Assembly: GCA_040904625.1 (NCBI GenBank)
Contig: JBBDTC010000080.1
Span: forward strand, 1 to 9,358
Source: JACKNG01 sp040904625
GTDB lineage: Bacteria > Pseudomonadota > Gammaproteobacteria > Ga0077536
DNA: 9,358 bases
Direction: 5' to 3'
In this document: positions 6,380-9,358 of the stretch, piece by piece
Layout of the letters: every line of letters starts with the position of its first letter
Numbering within the stretch: the first letter of the stretch is position 1
Made by a program: the position numbers and the translations under genes
Notes under the pieces: model-generated
Told to the model about the DNA's origin: nothing
The model's database searches: none
What the model saw: the letters and a program-made list of their open reading frames with translations, nothing else

Positions 6380-7369
6380 GGCCGCCGTCGCCGATGGTGT
6401 GATCGCTTGTTCGATGGCACCGAAGATGCTGCGGCCATCGCTATTGCACATCTCGATGCGGACTATGTCACCGAAACGCAGCCAGGCTGTGCTCGCCTGG
6501 CCGCCGCGGTCCGCTTCTTCGACGCGGGCTTCGGCGATGCAGCCGTGGCCGGTCGCGGGATCCCGATTCGATACCGCCCCTGCGGCGATGATGGTGCCGG
6601 CGGGGAGATCGCGCGTGCGGGCGGCGTGTGCGATCAATTGGGGGTAGGTGAAGAACATGTCCCGGCCGGCATCCGGGCTGCCGAGCAGGCGGCCATTGAT
6701 GGTCGTCACCAGACGCCCGTGCAGGCAGCGGCCGTCCCAGGCGCGGCCGAGGCTCGCCGGAGTCACCGCGACGGGGGAGAAGGAACTCGTCGGCTTGGAC
6801 TGTACGAAGCCGAAGCCCCTGGGAACCTCGCTGCGGGTCAGTGCGCGGCAGGTGAAATCGTTCATCAGCATGACGAGTTTGATATGGGCCGCGGCAGCCT
6901 CGGCCGGGACGCCCATGGGGACATCATCGAGGATCACGGCAATCTCGGCTTCGCAGTCGATCTCGAGGTCTTCTGACGGCAGGGGCATGGGTTCAGTCGG
7001 GCCACGGAAGGCTGCGGAGAGACCCTGGTACATCAGCGGCACGGTTTCGTAGTCGGCCGGCATGGCTGCGCCGCGGGCACGGCGCGCGCGCAGCATGTGG
7101 TGCAGGTAGACCGAACCATCGAGGAATTGAAAGCTGCGCGGCAGAGGGCTGGCGAGTTCGTCCGGCACCAGCGGGAAGGCATCGGCGATGCGATCGGCTT
7201 CGAGCGCGATGGCCGTGGCGTCGAGCAAGGGCGCGATTTCATCCCAGTGCTCGAGCGCTGCTTGCAGCGTCGGTGCAATGGCCGTGACGGCGACGGCGCG
7301 GGTCAGCCTGCTGTCGACCACGATCAAGGTGCCGTCGCGGCCGCCGGCCTTGAGGCTCGCGAGTTTCAT
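6377..7369 (-). CDS. Fumarylacetoacetate hydrolase family protein
   Basis: This 330-residue protein belongs to the FAH superfamily, metal-dependent enzymes that hydrolyse or decarboxylate 1,3-dicarbonyl compounds. It has an N-terminal domain (about 1-75) and the catalytic fold. The metal-binding pattern is visible as E140 and E142 in DCEAEIAVI, D171 in MNDFTCRA, and probably D84 in FLDGSVYLHH. H91 lines up with the general base of mouse FAH, and SKPTSSFSPVAVTP (191-204) contains the conserved lysine K192. At 330 residues it is shorter than true tyrosine-pathway fumarylacetoacetases (about 420), and no homogentisate pathway gene is in the window, so a different substrate is likely. The ATG at 7369 has no strong ribosome binding site. 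The gene follows the alcohol dehydrogenase gene after 96 bases and precedes the P450 gene by 4, suggesting a C-C bond cleavage step in the same pathway. Confidence 0.9.
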   Translation of the reverse strand: MKLASLKAGGRDGTLIVVDSRLTRAVAVTAIAPTLQAALEHWDEIAPLLDATAIALEADRIADAFPLVPDELASPLPRSFQFLDGSVYLHHMLRARRARGAAMPADYETVPLMYQGLSAAFRGPTEPMPLPSEDLEIDCEAEIAVILDDVPMGVPAEAAAAHIKLVMLMNDFTCRALTRSEVPRGFGFVQSKPTSSFSPVAVTPASLGRAWDGRCLHGRLVTTINGRLLGSPDAGRDMFFTYPQLIAHAARTRDLPAGTIIAAGAVSNRDPATGHGCIAEARVEEADRGGQASTAWLRFGDIVRIEMCNSDGRSIFGAIEQAITPSATAA

Positions 7370-7465
7370 GTCGAGCGCCGTGGCAGCCTGTCGGGCTGAG
7401 TCCGACTGGCTGCTGGCGGATTGGCGCGTCGAGTCGGCATGGTTTTGCCTCGGCGGACCAGCGCG

Positions 7466-8593
7466 TCAGTCGAAAGCGATCAATTGGCGCACGGTTTCTC
7501 CCGACTCCAGGCGATCGAATCCGTAATTGACCTCGTCGAGCGTGATCTTCTCGCTCATCAATTTGTCGACCGGCAGCGTGCCGGCTTCGAACAGCTCGAT
7601 GTACGCGGGGATATCCCGCCGCGGTACGCAACTGCCGAGGTAGCTGCCCTTGATGGTGCGTTCCTCGGCAACCAGGTTGACGTGCTGGATGGAGAATCGG
7701 CGATTGGGATCGGACAAGCCGCTCGAGACTGTCGTGCCGCCGCGCCGGGTCAACATGTAGGCCAGCTCCATGGCCTTCTCCGAGCCCACGCATTCGAATG
7801 CGTAGTCGCCGCCGCCGTGGGTCAGTTCCTTGACCTTGTCGATGATGTCCGGATCGTCGGCACGCAGCGCGGCATCGGCCCCGAGCGACAGCGCGAGGTC
7901 GAGTTTGCTCTGCAGCAAATCGATTCCGACGGTCTTGCGCGCGCCGGCTGCGATCGCACCCAGCAGCGCGGCCAGACCGGTGCCGCCGAGGCCGACGACG
8001 ACGGCGCTCGCGCCCATTTTCATCGCCGCGGTATTGACCACCGCGCCGACTCCGGTGATGACCGCGCAGCCGAACAGCGCGGCTTGATCGAGTGGGAGTC
8101 GGTCGTTGACCTTGACCAGAGAGCACTGTGAAACCACCGCATACTCGGCAAAACAGGACACGCCGACATGGTGGCCGATGTATTCGCCGTTCAACTTGAT
8201 GCGGCGCGCGCCGCCCAGCAGGGTGCCGGCACCGTTCGCCGCGGCGGCGGGTTCACACAGCGCCGGACGGCCTTCGTTGCAGGGAATGCAGGCGCCGCAG
8301 CTCGGTACGAACACAAATACCACGTGGTCGCCGGGGGCAAGTGCGGTCACGCCCGAACCGACTTCGGCGACGACGCCGGCGGCTTCGTGGCCGATCACCA
8401 TCGGCAATGGACGCGGGCGGGATCCGTTGACGACCGACAGATCGGAATGGCACAGCCCCGCCGCAGCGATCTTGACCAGCACTTCGCCCGGCCCCGGCGG
8501 GTCGAGCTCGATCGTCTCCACGCGAATGGGCTTCGAGTCGGCATAAGGCAGTGTGGCGCCCATGGTGTGCAGTACGGCAGCGCGGCATTTCAT
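7466..8593 (-). CDS. Zinc-dependent medium-chain alcohol dehydrogenase (class III-like)
   Basis: This 375-residue cytoplasmic enzyme should interconvert an alcohol and its aldehyde or ketone. Catalytic zinc ligands are C48 (GLCHSD), H69 and E70 (GHEAAG) and C176 (FGCAVITGVG). The structural zinc cluster is C99, C102, C105 and C113. The Rossmann motif GLGGTG (201-206), followed by an acidic residue D225 in GIDLL, indicates NAD rather than NADP. Overall it resembles the COG1062 group, which includes class III formaldehyde dehydrogenases and aryl- or terpene-alcohol dehydrogenases; the natural substrate is not evident. The ATG at 8593 is preferred because GGAGG (8601-8605) lies seven bases upstream and the N-terminus MKCRAAVLH is typical; the open frame continues to 8797 through non-homologous residues that overlap the preceding gene. 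The FAH-family and P450 genes downstream suggest oxidation of a P450-made alcohol. Confidence 0.94.
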   Translation of the reverse strand: MKCRAAVLHTMGATLPYADSKPIRVETIELDPPGPGEVLVKIAAAGLCHSDLSVVNGSRPRPLPMVIGHEAAGVVAEVGSGVTALAPGDHVVFVFVPSCGACIPCNEGRPALCEPAAAANGAGTLLGGARRIKLNGEYIGHHVGVSCFAEYAVVSQCSLVKVNDRLPLDQAALFGCAVITGVGAVVNTAAMKMGASAVVVGLGGTGLAALLGAIAAGARKTVGIDLLQSKLDLALSLGADAALRADDPDIIDKVKELTHGGGDYAFECVGSEKAMELAYMLTRRGGTTVSSGLSDPNRRFSIQHVNLVAEERTIKGSYLGSCVPRRDIPAYIELFEAGTLPVDKLMSEKITLDEVNYGFDRLESGETVRQLIAFD

Positions 8594-8629
8594 CGGGTGA
8601 CCTCCGGAGCAGGCGGCAAACGGGGCCGA

Positions 8630-8635
8630 ATTGTA
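8630..8635 (-). promoter_or_regulatory. Possible -10 element for the alcohol dehydrogenase gene
   Basis: TACAAT on the - strand matches five of six bases of the sigma-70 -10 consensus and lies 36 bases before the ATG at 8593. No good -35 hexamer is seen at the usual distance: TTCGGC with an 18-base spacer is poor. A separate promoter for the dehydrogenase, FAH and P450 genes is possible, but readthrough from the upstream gene is equally so. Confidence 0.28.
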
Positions 8636-8661
8636 ACGCGCGCGGCGCTCGCCGCCGAACG

Positions 8662-9252
8662 CTACTCGAGATTCTCCGGACAATTTCCCAGCGCCGGATC
8701 GCAGACCGTGAGAAAGGCCAGAAAGCCGAGCCAGAATTTGCGCTCGTCGAGCGACACGGGCGGTCCCGTCTCGGCTTGGTAGGCCGGGCCGCGCCATATC
8801 TTCTGCAAGAGGTAGAAATTCTCTTTGCCCGAGATACCGCGGAGCAGGGTGAATTCACCATGACCGGATTGTGTATTCTGGCCGCACATCACCATGACGG
8901 CGAGCGTCGGATAATCGCCGACGCCGCCGAGTTCGATCGGCTGCAGCTCAAAATCCGGACAGGACTTCTCGAGATGCAGGGCCGCTTGAGAGAGCATGGC
9001 GTCGGGATCGGCGTCGGGCTTCCCGAGCAGGATCTGGATCGAGAGCATCTCCTGCCAATTTGTCGCATTCTGACCTGCCGGGACGTATTCGGTGGTCGAG
9101 AGCTGGCCTTCGCGATCGGCATAGACCTCCTCCCAGCCCTCGGGCTCGGCAAACAGCAGCTGCTCGCCGAGGACCTTCTCTTCGGCCACGGCAATGGCCA
9201 GCGGCAGCACGAGCAGCGCCGGCAGAAGTCGTTTCAATTGGCTGCAGGGCAT
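8662..9252 (-). CDS. Secreted protein of unknown function with four mature-region cysteines
   Basis: I do not recognise a named family. The 196-residue product has a Sec signal peptide: basic start MPCSQLKR, hydrophobic core LLPALLVLPLAIAVA and likely cleavage at AVA|EE after residue 23. The mature part includes AEPEGWEEVY (35-44), TEYVPAGQNATNWQEMLSI (54-72) and a C-terminal aromatic segment KFWLGFLAFLTVC (172-184), with cysteines at 98, 123, 184 and 191. Proteins with a similar 'x-P-x-G-W ... E-x-V-P-x-G ... W-x-E-M' layout are common as uncharacterised proteobacterial exported proteins, to my recollection. The ATG at 9252 is chosen because AGAGGA lies about five bases upstream; a TTG at 9270 would add six residues. 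The alcohol dehydrogenase gene follows after 68 bases on the same strand, so cotranscription is possible, though a role in the pathway is not evident. Confidence 0.82.
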   Translation of the reverse strand: MPCSQLKRLLPALLVLPLAIAVAEEKVLGEQLLFAEPEGWEEVYADREGQLSTTEYVPAGQNATNWQEMLSIQILLGKPDADPDAMLSQAALHLEKSCPDFELQPIELGGVGDYPTLAVMVMCGQNTQSGHGEFTLLRGISGKENFYLLQKIWRGPAYQAETGPPVSLDERKFWLGFLAFLTVCDPALGNCPENLE

Positions 9253-9280
9253 CAGATCCTCTTTTCGCAATCAATGGCGC

Positions 9281-9306
9281 CTGGGGTCAATAGTACTTAC
9301 TTAAGC
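9281..9306. other. Palindrome-rich segment upstream of the secreted-protein gene
   Basis: This short segment, richer in A and T than its surroundings, holds the palindromes AGTACT (9292-9297) and CTTAAG (9300-9305) after GGGGTCAA (9283-9290). It lies 30-55 bases before the ATG at 9252, where a promoter is expected, but no good -35/-10 pair was found. It could be an operator or part of a dispersed repeat. Confidence 0.25.
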
Positions 9307-9358
9307 GCGGATAGGCCTCTCCTGCGGGGGTCCTTTGGCGGAATGGCTCCCTTCGGTC

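Noticed and set aside
7370..7465. Possible promoter or terminator between the alcohol dehydrogenase and FAH-family genes
   Set aside because: Only 4-5 bp stems without T-runs and no recognisable -35/-10 pair were found in these 96 bases.
7239..8126. - strand open frame of 295 codons overlapping the alcohol dehydrogenase in another frame
   Set aside because: Arg/Gly-rich translation typical of a shifted frame; the dehydrogenase frame has all zinc and NAD motifs.
7421..8131. + strand open frame of 236 codons opposite the alcohol dehydrogenase
   Set aside because: Antisense shadow without motifs or a ribosome binding site.
9253..9358. Sigma-70 promoter for the secreted-protein gene using TTGACC on the - strand
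   Set aside because: TTGACC resembles a -35 box, but the hexamer at the correct spacing (CGAAAA) does not resemble a -10 box.

Overview
The window is GC-rich chromosomal DNA of proteobacterial type, most likely a free-living gammaproteobacterium of the Nevskiales/Steroidobacterales/Woeseia kind. That placement is an inference from base composition, strong GGAGG-like ribosome binding sites, Sec signal peptides and gene content, not from a marker gene. It holds nine complete protein genes. No rRNA, tRNA, CRISPR array, phage gene or complete transposase gene was seen.

Layout. Positions 1-161 are a leader with one strong hairpin. Two genes follow on the + strand, 28 bases apart: a type 1 thiolase-like protein (162-1703) and an acyl-CoA dehydrogenase of the isovaleryl-CoA dehydrogenase type (1732-2928). 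The next 300 bases are a convergent intergenic region containing a 180-bp element with terminal inverted repeats and a 3-bp target duplication, best read as a MITE. On the - strand come a free-standing class I glutamine amidotransferase (3229-3945) and, upstream of it, a lipocalin-like protein (4034-4483). A 152-bp divergent promoter region separates the latter from a small secreted four-cysteine protein on the + strand (4636-5091). The rest is a - strand block, read from right to left: a secreted protein (8662-9252), a zinc alcohol dehydrogenase (7466-8593), a fumarylacetoacetate hydrolase family protein (6377-7369) and a cytochrome P450 (5140-6372).

How the genes may work together. P450, alcohol dehydrogenase, FAH-type C-C hydrolase, acyl-CoA dehydrogenase and thiolase-like protein together suggest breakdown of a hydrophobic carbon source such as a terpenoid, steroid side chain, branched acid or alicyclic compound. 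A plausible order is hydroxylation by the P450, oxidation by the dehydrogenase, hydrolysis of a 1,3-dicarbonyl intermediate by the FAH protein, and CoA-thioester degradation by the first two genes. The substrate cannot be read from the sequence, and whether the two blocks share a pathway is inference. The FAH and P450 genes are the most tightly linked pair, with a 4-base gap.

No defence system or other clearly undescribed machinery was found. The points most worth checking are the MITE-like element, the thiolase-like protein that lacks the expected catalytic cysteines, and the P450/FAH/dehydrogenase block as a possible uncharacterised catabolic route.
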